A stretch of DNA of 64,000 nucleotides from Flavobacterium shii (GTDB taxonomy: Bacteria; Bacteroidota; Bacteroidia; Flavobacteriales; Flavobacteriaceae), in assembly GCF_025847235.1 (NCBI RefSeq), contig NZ_JAOZEW010000003.1, forward strand, positions 62,001 to 126,000, written 5' to 3'. The position numbers were made by a program, and so were the translations under genes. How positions within the stretch are numbered: the stretch's first letter is position 1; each line of letters opens with the position of its first letter. Positions 55,745-64,000 of this stretch are shown here, piece by piece. The notes below the pieces were generated by a model, which was not told the origin of the DNA, searched no databases, and saw only the letters and a list, made by a program, of their open reading frames with translations.

Positions 55745-58700
55745 ATGCTAAAAAAACTAAAATTACAACTATTCTTAACCCTTGGCTTCTTGCTTTTGGC
55801 GTTTACTGGTGTAGCACAAACATATCCTGTTACAATAAGTACACAACTTACGCAACCATCACCTATATACTTAAGTAATTATGCCGATGCAACGACTATA
55901 AATAGTCCGATAAAAGTGCAATTGGTACTTAATGATTTGAGTATTTCTAATCGTCAGGTAAGACTTAAATGCTATTTTCAAGGCAATGGAGTTTCTTTCC
56001 TTACCAATGATTTTGTAGTTGGAGCCAGAGCACTTTACTTAGAAGGTGGTTTTCCTTTACAACTTACCAATGTCGATTTAGCTCCTTATTTCCAATTTCA
56101 GAATATACAAGGAATCAATCCAAACCAATACGCACAAGCACTTCCAGAAGGTATTTACACCTTTTCGGTCGAAGTATATGACTTTGCTACAGGCAAAAAA
56201 TTATCTCGTAAAACAAGTGTTACAACCATTATCTTCCAGAATGATCCCCCGTTCTTAAACTTGCCGTTGAACAATGCTTCAATCATGCAACAGAACATTC
56301 AGAATATCATTTTTAGCTGGACACCAAGACAGATCAATGTAAGCAATGTAGAATATGAATTTGCATTGGTAGAAATTTGGGATAAATACACTCCCGTACA
56401 AAATGCCTTTGCCTACTCACCTCCTCTTTATACAACCACTACAAGAGCCACAACTTTACAATACAGCCTATCCGAACCTCAACTAATCCCTGGTAGAAGA
56501 TATGCATGGAGAATAAAAGCAAAAGCCTTGGCCAATGCCGAAGAAGTTGGTGTTTTTAAAAACAATGGATATAGCGAGATTTATTCTTTTACCTACGAAG
56601 TATTTTGTACAGCTCCTCTTGCAATACAAACTACAGGCATAAGCCAAGATCAGGCAAAAATTTCCTGGAGTGGTGATATAGCCAATTATGATTATCAAGT
56701 AAACTATCGCGAAAAGAATGCCAACTCTGAGTGGTATAAATTAGTGACTCCGCGTGAATATGCTACAATAAGTAATTTAAAACCTAATACAACTTACGAA
56801 TATACTGTAGGAGCTTCTTGCGATTTGGGTAAATATACCCATAGCACGATTAAGGAATTTACCACTATGGCTAGTGATGAAATTGCTTTTGTAGGCTGCG
56901 GAATAAAACCAGATCCAAAAGATTTGGCAAACAAAAAACCTTTACCAGATCTTTTCCCTAATGATGTTGTTACAGCAGGTGATTTTCCTATTGTAGTACT
57001 TCATTCCACTGGTAGTAATGGTAAATTCACGGGTGATGGTTATGTAACGCTACCATTTTTAGAAAAATTCAGAAAACTCATAGATGCCGTTGATGCTTTA
57101 GGTGGAGAAAAAACTGATATTGGTAAATTCTCCCGCATCCGAATTACTTTTAATAACATTGGTGTTAACACCGATTTCAAGTTAATCTCTGGAGAAATTA
57201 TAGCCAGTTATGATGCAACTTGGAGTGGTGTGGGCGATTTAGACCCATTAATAAATGATGTCTTTGGTGATACAGGTAATATTGTACAACATGACGTACA
57301 ATTTGTTATCGATAAAGTAGTAAAAAATCCTGATGGTACTATTACAGTAACTGGAACAAATGGAGAGTCATTTATACAACCCAAAACCGCCAACGATATA
57401 ATATTTACAGACAAAGACGGAAAACAATACGCCGTTCCTCCAAATGCAACTACAGGAGATATTCCTCAAACCGGACAATTAGCTCCGGGTGGAATACCTA
57501 CATCCAAAAATACAAACGGAATGGGTTCTGGCGGAGATGTAGCACAAATCTCTTCAGAAGATGTTACAATTGAATTTTCTAAAGGCAATGGGTTTTATGG
57601 TTTTGATGTTGCCCCTGCAGCAGATAATGGAACTCTAAGTAAAACTTATGAGACTATTCCGAAGAAAAATGGAAATCCGTATAAAGTAAATTACAAAGCA
57701 ATTTCCGATAGTCCAAATAGCACAGACATTGTAACAGCAACTGCTACATTCAAAAACGGAAAAACAGCGAGTGATATCGTCTTTAAAACCCAGAACGGTA
57801 CCGAAATAAAATCTACCTGGTCTGGTAATACAGCTACTATTGAGTTAAAACGTACTTTAGATTTTGCTAAAGAAACCATTATAGCAACTGTAAAACCTAC
57901 TGCGCCAAAAGATCCAAAAGACCCGAAAGCAGTTGCAGGCAACTATGATATTGCAGGAACAATGAATATGTGGCATTTAACACAAAAAAGCATAAATCTA
58001 AAAGTGATAAGCATAAATAATGCTTCTATTACTAATGTTGAAAGTGATCTTAATGCCATATACAACAAAGCTGGAGTTAAGTTTAATGTAGCAACCCAAA
58101 ATGTAAACCTACCCGCTAGTTATTATCCTAAAAACACAATTGAGTGTGGAGATAGTGGTTGGTTAGCACAATATACTGCCGAACAACAAGCCATAATTGC
58201 TTACATTAAAACACAAATAACTTACGAGAAAGATTCCTATTATGTCTTGGTTACAAATATTCCTTCATCCAAAGGTTTAGCAGGTTTTATGCCGCTAAAA
58301 CGCCAATTTGGATTCATATTTAGTAAAGCAACAGATAAGGATGAAGACAAAGGCAGTACTGTAAAAGTCATTGCACACGAATTAGGACATGGAGTTTTTG
58401 GATTGCAACATCCATTCACAGAATACAAAACTACCACTCCTACCGATTTATTAATGGATTATGGTACAGGTGCAGAGTTTAGTCACAACGACTGGCAAGT
58501 TCTTCATGCTTCTGGATTGCAATTGTATTTATTCCAAGGTGATGAAGCTGGCGAACATGTTGAAGTAGGCAATATGGAACAATTATATACTAACTTTAAA
58601 AATAATGATGGTTCACTTACTTTTTTAACACCAGCAGGAAAACCATTCACTATTAAAGAACCTATAAGTAGTGTTGGTTTCTCCTACTTTGATGATAATT

Positions 58701-61700
58701 GGTCAACAGATAAATCGAATTTTGAAAATACTGTTTTCCCTATTGGTACTTTAAAAAAATTCACCCTAACAAATGGTAAAACTTATTCAATTGCTCATCC
58801 TGTCAAAGATGATAATCAAATAGATATTGTAGGATATGCTGAACTCGACAAAAATGGACAGGCAATCCAGAATACATTGTATATTGATAAAATAAGTTTT
58901 GGTCTAAAAGATAAAAATATTATTGTTGGTATTCCTGCAATTGAAAAAGGTCAACTTCTTTTCAAAGTTCAAAAAATAAATAATTATGCAAATTTAGATG
59001 TACCAAAAGACAATTATGGTAGTGGTCCACAAAAAAGTGTATATTTTTTGGATACTTATATAAAAGAATTTAAACAAGGAATAAATATTTCAAGTTCAAT
59101 AAGTCCTCTGGATATAAATGAACTTTATTTCATAAGCGAATTCAGCAGTGATTTATACGGAATGAATGCACTTCATGCTATTCGCATCGCTTACTTTTTA
59201 CGTAATAACCCGGATTTAATTAATTGTTTGGGTTATGCGCAAGATCAGGTCGGAAAAGATGTAACCTTAAGATTTAATAAAGAGATGAGAGACGGTTTAC
59301 GTGCATCACTCTCTAAAAATCAAGGGACAACAAGAGTATCTATTACTGCTTTTTATGCAGACATATCAAATGATGTTAAAAAAGATATTTTTACATCAAC
59401 AAAATATTTAGCTAGTCTAGATGCTATTCTTCACACTTATTATAACGAACTTAAAAACAAAGGAAATGTTTCAACTGATTTGTCACTAAGTGATTTATCA
59501 GAAGTAATTGATGGTTTAGGTAGAGAATGTTTACTAAGTAATATTCCAATTGAAAAAAGAATAGAGTTTCTAAAACAATATAAAACCTGGAAAATTTCTG
59601 GTTCAAAAGAAGATATGCTTCTTGAATTATTAATAAATATAAGACCAGATGATATTTCTAAATTACTGACTAAATTATCAGAAGACAATTATGAATTACT
59701 AAGAGGATTATACAATGATATGAATAGTAAAGATGATTATTATACATTACTATCAGTTATATCTGCTTATGTTACAGAACAAAAAAAGAATTCTGCTGAA
59801 GCAATTGGTTTGCAAGGAACCTGGAAAGCAGGAGCAGAAAAATATGTTTATGTATGTAAAGATGCTATGCATATTTTAACCTGTGGTGTAGAAATAACAG
59901 AACTTAATGAAGCTAATGGAAAAGTTATTATTAAATTCCAGGACTTCTCAAATACATTCAATAACAAACCTGTTTTTAAAACAGTAGAAGTGAATCCTTT
60001 TGATTTAATTCGAATAAAATTTGAAAATGATTTCGACATTAAAAACACTAATGGTAAAGAAATAAAAGAGGGACAAGAAGCAATAGTACCTGCAATTTAT
60101 CTTTACTGGATAATGAAACAGCAACAAGATAAAACGACAGCTATACAGCTTAGAATTGCTTTAGATATTTTGGCAATTATTCCAGCAGTAGTTAGTGCAA
60201 ATCCTGAATTAGTTGTATTAGTTGATGCTGCAGTTGCAAGTACAGATATTGCTTTTCAACTTTCTTCAGATGCTATTAAAACATCTGACAATAAAAAGTT
60301 AAATGCTTTTGTTGATTTATGGGATCAAGTTTATGTAACTTACTCTTTAGGGCGATTATCATCGAGCGTTTTGAGTGGAGGAAATGGTGCCGCAAAAATA
60401 ATATTTAACAAAGAAAACCTAAATAAAACTATTGCAAGAGCTAAAGCTATTCCTGGTGAATTGGGTAATATAAGTCAGTCTTTTTATAAATTATATAAAG
60501 CAATTAAGAATAGTGAAAATATAACAGTTGTTACAACAAAAAAACAAATCTTAGAAAACACTATTTATGGTAGTTATATAGAAATAACTTTAGCTGAAAA
60601 ATGTACTATACTAGATGAATTTAAACTATTATTCCAGAATGATAAAATAATTGTTGGCGTTAATGCAAAAATGACAAATGGAGCAAATTATGCTCAAGGG
60701 GTTAGTATAGCAAGTATTACTGAAACAAATGGAGCTTTAATTTTATCAGACTTACGAACTTTACCAGCTACTTATGCAGGTACAACAAAAGTTGTAGAAA
60801 CCATTAAAAATATAACTATTGCAGGTAAAGGAGCTCAAACAATTGAAGTTATTACTACCGATGTTGGTCAATTTTATGCAAGGCAACTTATAACTAGTAC
60901 AGAGAACGTTAACTTTTTAGCTTCTGTAGAGAAAAATTATCCAACAATTTTCAATAAAATTAAAAATGATACTTCATTAAAAAATAAGTTTGAAACAGAT
61001 TTCAAAAATACAAATACTTCAGTTTTAACTGAAATTGAAGATATTGCTCATTTTGAAGATGATTATAATTCTTTTGTAACATTATGGAAATCTGCAAGCA
61101 GTACCGAATTAGCAAATGTTATAAAAGACTTAGATAAATTTAAAGCTTGGTGGTATCCACAAAAAATAAAAGTCGTAGATGAACTATTTACAAATCAAAA
61201 AGCTTTTGAAGGCACACTTAATAATAGATTTACTAACATTGAAAAAATTCCAAGTTCGGTAAGAGGAGAAGTGTGGAATTACTACAAACAACAGAAATGG
61301 GATAAACTAGAATCACTTTTTAAAGAATACAAAATCAATCTTCAAGTTGTACAAATAGATCCAAAAACTAAGATAGAGATAATATGGCCACCAGCAAATG
61401 GAGGATTTAATAAATCAATCGTATCATTGTCAAAAGGAAAACATGATCGTTATGGTGCTGTTTATAAAATAGAGAATGGTGTACCAATATTAACTGGTAC
61501 CTTTACCAGCCCAATGGAAAATGGTAATTCATATTCATTTTCACAAAGGGCACTAAATTTAACTGAAAATAAATATGACGTTTATTATGAGATAGAAATA
61601 TTAAAACCCTTGCCTTTTCAAGGTGAAAAAACAACCATAATACCATGGTTTAAAGAATTAGGTGGAGTTGGCGGTGGTCAACAAATTATGTGGAGAACAG

Positions 61701-62098
61701 ATAAAGATGTCGATGGCTATAGTAAATCAATGACTAAACTATCTGAAGAAGGATTTATAAAAATTACTATTAAGAGTTCTCCAAATAATAAATATCCAGA
61801 ATTAGTTAATAAAACTATTATTAATGGAAAATTAAGTGGTGATCATCCTATTTTTAATAAACTAAATACTATTGGAAATGATGTTAATGAACTAAACTCC
61901 TGGATAAACCAAACGGGGATTCCAGAAAAACTTTTAAATAAACTAGAAACTTTGAGCATATCTGAATTGAAAACATTAAGTTCTGATATTAAAGAAACTA
62001 CATCTTTGCAAAACTTATTAAAAACTAATCCTGAAAATGGCTTGGAAGCTTGGAAAATCTATAGAGAAAATTTGCCAACAACAATTTTATGCAAATAA
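55745..62098 (+). CDS. polymorphic toxin: TANFOR / fibronectin III / metallopeptidase-like / TNT-like NAD+ glycohydrolase
   Basis: The 2117-residue protein has a signal peptide (LGFLLLAFTGVAQ), a TANFOR domain (about 25-180), a related fibronectin-like region and a clear fibronectin-III domain (about 290-377). A zinc-peptidase-like motif, HELGHGVFGLQH, is at 878-889 with a Met-turn-like LLMDYG after it. The middle is helical with a hydrophobic segment near 1470-1500. Residues ~1875-1985 match the TNT toxin pattern: WPPANGGF, DRYG (1901-1904), SQRALN, KPLPFQ, IIPWFKELGG and GGGQQI (1977-1981, glutamines 1979/1980). TNT domains hydrolyse NAD+. About 130 residues follow the TNT region, which is unusual. 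No T9SS sorting domain is seen. Confidence 0.8.
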   Translation: MLKKLKLQLFLTLGFLLLAFTGVAQTYPVTISTQLTQPSPIYLSNYADATTINSPIKVQLVLNDLSISNRQVRLKCYFQGNGVSFLTNDFVVGARALYLEGGFPLQLTNVDLAPYFQFQNIQGINPNQYAQALPEGIYTFSVEVYDFATGKKLSRKTSVTTIIFQNDPPFLNLPLNNASIMQQNIQNIIFSWTPRQINVSNVEYEFALVEIWDKYTPVQNAFAYSPPLYTTTTRATTLQYSLSEPQLIPGRRYAWRIKAKALANAEEVGVFKNNGYSEIYSFTYEVFCTAPLAIQTTGISQDQAKISWSGDIANYDYQVNYREKNANSEWYKLVTPREYATISNLKPNTTYEYTVGASCDLGKYTHSTIKEFTTMASDEIAFVGCGIKPDPKDLANKKPLPDLFPNDVVTAGDFPIVVLHSTGSNGKFTGDGYVTLPFLEKFRKLIDAVDALGGEKTDIGKFSRIRITFNNIGVNTDFKLISGEIIASYDATWSGVGDLDPLINDVFGDTGNIVQHDVQFVIDKVVKNPDGTITVTGTNGESFIQPKTANDIIFTDKDGKQYAVPPNATTGDIPQTGQLAPGGIPTSKNTNGMGSGGDVAQISSEDVTIEFSKGNGFYGFDVAPAADNGTLSKTYETIPKKNGNPYKVNYKAISDSPNSTDIVTATATFKNGKTASDIVFKTQNGTEIKSTWSGNTATIELKRTLDFAKETIIATVKPTAPKDPKDPKAVAGNYDIAGTMNMWHLTQKSINLKVISINNASITNVESDLNAIYNKAGVKFNVATQNVNLPASYYPKNTIECGDSGWLAQYTAEQQAIIAYIKTQITYEKDSYYVLVTNIPSSKGLAGFMPLKRQFGFIFSKATDKDEDKGSTVKVIAHELGHGVFGLQHPFTEYKTTTPTDLLMDYGTGAEFSHNDWQVLHASGLQLYLFQGDEAGEHVEVGNMEQLYTNFKNNDGSLTFLTPAGKPFTIKEPISSVGFSYFDDNWSTDKSNFENTVFPIGTLKKFTLTNGKTYSIAHPVKDDNQIDIVGYAELDKNGQAIQNTLYIDKISFGLKDKNIIVGIPAIEKGQLLFKVQKINNYANLDVPKDNYGSGPQKSVYFLDTYIKEFKQGINISSSISPLDINELYFISEFSSDLYGMNALHAIRIAYFLRNNPDLINCLGYAQDQVGKDVTLRFNKEMRDGLRASLSKNQGTTRVSITAFYADISNDVKKDIFTSTKYLASLDAILHTYYNELKNKGNVSTDLSLSDLSEVIDGLGRECLLSNIPIEKRIEFLKQYKTWKISGSKEDMLLELLINIRPDDISKLLTKLSEDNYELLRGLYNDMNSKDDYYTLLSVISAYVTEQKKNSAEAIGLQGTWKAGAEKYVYVCKDAMHILTCGVEITELNEANGKVIIKFQDFSNTFNNKPVFKTVEVNPFDLIRIKFENDFDIKNTNGKEIKEGQEAIVPAIYLYWIMKQQQDKTTAIQLRIALDILAIIPAVVSANPELVVLVDAAVASTDIAFQLSSDAIKTSDNKKLNAFVDLWDQVYVTYSLGRLSSSVLSGGNGAAKIIFNKENLNKTIARAKAIPGELGNISQSFYKLYKAIKNSENITVVTTKKQILENTIYGSYIEITLAEKCTILDEFKLLFQNDKIIVGVNAKMTNGANYAQGVSIASITETNGALILSDLRTLPATYAGTTKVVETIKNITIAGKGAQTIEVITTDVGQFYARQLITSTENVNFLASVEKNYPTIFNKIKNDTSLKNKFETDFKNTNTSVLTEIEDIAHFEDDYNSFVTLWKSASSTELANVIKDLDKFKAWWYPQKIKVVDELFTNQKAFEGTLNNRFTNIEKIPSSVRGEVWNYYKQQKWDKLESLFKEYKINLQVVQIDPKTKIEIIWPPANGGFNKSIVSLSKGKHDRYGAVYKIENGVPILTGTFTSPMENGNSYSFSQRALNLTENKYDVYYEIEILKPLPFQGEKTTIIPWFKELGGVGGGQQIMWRTDKDVDGYSKSMTKLSEEGFIKITIKSSPNNKYPELVNKTIINGKLSGDHPIFNKLNTIGNDVNELNSWINQTGIPEKLLNKLETLSISELKTLSSDIKETTSLQNLLKTNPENGLEAWKIYRENLPTTILCK

Positions 62099-62104
62099 AT
62101 TATT

Positions 62105-62509
62105 ATGAATAAAATTTCAATTATAAAAAAAATACAATTGGGAGAAAATACTTTTCCAATTGAAAATCCTTATTCTCAACTAAGTTTTAGCTTCTATTGT
62201 GCAAAAGGAGGAATAAAGCACCAAACTATTCTATCAATAGAAACATCATTTTTATTAAATTCGTTGATAGATAGTGGTCAGATTGATAATACTGTTTTAG
62301 CTCAAAATGAAATAGATAAATTGCAAAACTTGGAGGATAAAAAAAGAGATTTCCCATATAGGTATCAAATATTTAATCCCGAAGAATGTCATAATACTTA
62401 TCTCCTCATCTTTGATATTTATGAATACAGAGGATATTACAGTTGTACTGTGTATGGAGTTTTACAAATCGAATCAACAATTTTAATTAATGACTATGAA
62501 AAGAATTAA
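62105..62509 (+). CDS. candidate immunity protein for the TNT-like toxin
   Basis: The 134-residue protein has no signal peptide and starts 6 nt after the toxin gene. It is mixed alpha/beta with aromatic-rich segments (YSQLSFSFYCAKGG, YLLIFDIYEYRGYYSCTVYGVLQ). Position and size are those expected of an immunity protein kept in the cytoplasm. No family was recognised, and it does not look like the known TNT immunity factor by eye. It overlaps the next gene by 14-20 nt. Confidence 0.65.
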   Translation: MNKISIIKKIQLGENTFPIENPYSQLSFSFYCAKGGIKHQTILSIETSFLLNSLIDSGQIDNTVLAQNEIDKLQNLEDKKRDFPYRYQIFNPEECHNTYLLIFDIYEYRGYYSCTVYGVLQIESTILINDYEKN

Positions 62510-63488
62510 TAAATTTATATTAGCGTTACTTTTTGTTTTCTCTGTAGTACAATTATATCCAAATTCAAACGCTACAGAGTGTCCTATAGTTTCATTAGCA
62601 AATGATATATCCATTTCTGGTACTGAATTCAAAGCTTTAATTCAAAGTCCAGAGATTTTCAAAGCATGGAATCTATTAAATACTGAATCTCCTGCTATTC
62701 GAACTAATATTGAAGAGCTTAAATTAGTTTCAAAAAACTTAGATGAAATCAATAAGGCTGGCGGCTATTTAAAATGGAAGGCAACTATTAAAAAAAGTTT
62801 AGTTCCATCCTCCCTCATTACAAAAATAACAGAAAACGGAGCGCAAAAATTAAAAGCTTGGACAGAGAGTAAGAACATAACGTACAAACCGCGTGTAGGC
62901 GAAAGTATATCAGGGGCATCTGTCGAAGCTAAAATATTTGATGATTTAGAAAGCATTATTGACAATAAAAAAGTTCTGGAAACCTTAGAGGATGAACAAG
63001 GTAGATTATTATTTGTACTAGAAAGACCAGGACAAACTCATCAAGTTCTAACATTGCATCCTACAAATTCTGGAGAATTTAAAATGACTATGTTTCAACC
63101 TGCATATAATCCAAATTTAAATCCTAACATATCTGTTCTTCCAAGTACTAACAAGCTCGTTCCAGATTATAAAGGAACCCGATACATGCATCCCGACAAT
63201 ACAGCTTACCTGGCTAAAAATAATGGAAAAGGAATACTAATAGAAATGCAGGGAACAAGAGCTAAAGATTTTAGTGAGTCATTCAAAAAACTCGGAATTA
63301 AGGCTAGTGAAGCAACTGATTATACTTGGCACCATATGGATGATTTTCAAATTATCGATGGAAAACCATATTGTACAATGCAATTAGTATTAAGTGAAGG
63401 ACACGGTGGTAGTGGCATTACTGGTATGGCACACTCTGGCTCTGTTGCACAATGGAAAGCATATTTCGGAATTACTATATATCCATAA
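62490..63488 (+). CDS. exported WHH-type (HNH/Endo VII superfamily) nuclease toxin
   Basis: The protein starts at 62490 or at the ATG at 62496 (MKRINKF), overlapping the previous gene, and has its own signal peptide (FILALLFVFSVVQLYPNSNA). Residues ~30-220 are a region without recognised family. The C-terminal ~120 residues fit the WHH nuclease toxins: GKGILIEMQGTRAKDF, TWHHMDDF with W280-H281-H282, and MQLVLSEGHGGSGITGMAHSG. WHH domains cut DNA or RNA and are usually at the C-terminus of large toxins; here the domain sits on a small exported protein. An SMI1/KNR4 gene follows, the usual partner. Confidence 0.82.
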   Translation: MTMKRINKFILALLFVFSVVQLYPNSNATECPIVSLANDISISGTEFKALIQSPEIFKAWNLLNTESPAIRTNIEELKLVSKNLDEINKAGGYLKWKATIKKSLVPSSLITKITENGAQKLKAWTESKNITYKPRVGESISGASVEAKIFDDLESIIDNKKVLETLEDEQGRLLFVLERPGQTHQVLTLHPTNSGEFKMTMFQPAYNPNLNPNISVLPSTNKLVPDYKGTRYMHPDNTAYLAKNNGKGILIEMQGTRAKDFSESFKKLGIKASEATDYTWHHMDDFQIIDGKPYCTMQLVLSEGHGGSGITGMAHSGSVAQWKAYFGITIYP

Positions 63489-63491
63489 AAA

Positions 63492-63920
63492 ATGAGAAAA
63501 TTAAATCTATATCCAAGAATGGGTGACTCAAATATGAGACACATCGAAAGTATCATTAGTGAAAAACTACCTGAATATTTTAAGGATTTTCTAAAACTAA
63601 ACGGAGGATTGAGTCATTATGAAAGATATTTTATAGATCATGACAAAACTGTCTGGGAAGTTAAAAATTATTTAAACTATTCTGATTTATTTAAACTTAC
63701 TGAGGAGTTTCTTAAAAATTATCATCGTAAACTTGTTCCTTTTGCTTTAGATATGGGAGGATGGCATTTTTGCTTATGTCTAGATGAAGGTCCAGATTAT
63801 GAAACCATCTTAGTTAACCGCTGGACAGATTATCTTCCTGAAGAACAATTTTTAAAAATTGCAGATAATTTTGAAGATTTTGTGAATAGCCTAAAGATTG
63901 AAGAAGAAATAAATTTATAA
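63492..63920 (+). CDS. SMI1/KNR4-family immunity protein
   Basis: The 142-residue cytoplasmic protein has the SMI1/KNR4 pattern: IISEKLPEYFKDFLKLNGGLS at the start, then a FALDMGGWHFCLCLDEG strand pair and an FEDFVNSL end. It starts 3 nt after the WHH toxin gene, so it is almost certainly cotranscribed. SMI1/KNR4 proteins are established immunity partners of HNH/WHH-type toxins. Confidence 0.85.
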   Translation: MRKLNLYPRMGDSNMRHIESIISEKLPEYFKDFLKLNGGLSHYERYFIDHDKTVWEVKNYLNYSDLFKLTEEFLKNYHRKLVPFALDMGGWHFCLCLDEGPDYETILVNRWTDYLPEEQFLKIADNFEDFVNSLKIEEEINL

Positions 63921-63973
63921 TAATTTATACAATTCTCATGATACTTTACTTAAAATTCAAATTATTAAATTCC

Positions 63974-64000
63974 CTCGCTGACGAAGTCTCCCGACTTCAT
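63974..64000. repeat. REP-like palindrome, start of a further copy cut by the window edge
   Basis: TCGCTG, then the GAAGTC/GACTTC hairpin, repeats the opening of copies 1 and 3 with a 2-nt deletion. The toxin operon is therefore also bordered by this family. Confidence 0.75.

Noticed and set aside
55745..62098. T9SS sorting domain at the end of the TANFOR toxin
   Set aside because: The C-terminal residues lack the YPNP start and the GxYxxxxxxxG...K end of type A domains.

Overview
The window reads as chromosome of a Flavobacterium-like member of the Bacteroidota. The base composition is AT-rich, promoters fit the TTG-N17-20-TAnnTTTG pattern, and the encoded proteins include a T9SS type A sorting domain, SprB repeats, a TANFOR domain and SCxx lipoproteins. 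Intergenic spaces carry several small palindromic and fold-back repeat families. No rRNA, tRNA or CRISPR array was seen.

Layout. 1-16.9 kb is mostly housekeeping: end of an alpha/beta hydrolase, msrB-nth, a TPR protein and gyrA (minus), clpC, a RimB/RimK-type fusion, a YetF-like membrane protein, an SMI1/KNR4-HEAT protein between two look-alike terminators, a phosphate transporter with its DUF47 partner, hutH and a lipoprotein. 17.3-22.6 kb is a threonine operon: a Thr-rich leader peptide, thrA (aspartokinase/homoserine dehydrogenase), thrB and thrC, with a G-quadruplex-like repeat just before thrC. 22.5-25.4 kb is accessory DNA. An 0.83-kb segment bounded by palindromes sits at the thrC stop codon between 13-bp direct repeats. 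A third palindrome copy is split by an IS110-family element whose bridge RNA can be read from the sequence. A decayed GNAT copy follows.

25.5-37.3 kb holds a serine hydrolase, GNAT, HutD and Crp/Fnr proteins, a pectate lyase lipoprotein, a HipA-like/DUF3037 pair, nnrD, gcvT, an S41 protease and yebC, separated by dispersed repeats.

37.7-63.9 kb is one co-directional, tightly packed block of ten genes. It encodes a 1552-aa exported protein, a fibronectin-III protein, three short exported paralogues each ending in one SprB-like repeat, a 1605-aa SprB-repeat protein with a T9SS sorting domain, a predicted outer-membrane barrel protein, and a 2117-aa TANFOR/fibronectin/metallopeptidase protein ending in a TNT-like NAD+-glycohydrolase domain. 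A small putative immunity gene, an exported WHH-type nuclease toxin and an SMI1/KNR4 immunity protein complete it. I read this as a T9SS-linked surface and polymorphic-toxin locus.

The two strongest discoveries are the IS110 bridge RNA, whose four guide segments match its own ends and the palindrome it sits in (with an unoccupied matching target 0.95 kb away), and the toxin/surface-protein operon. All assignments are by eye; no database search was run.
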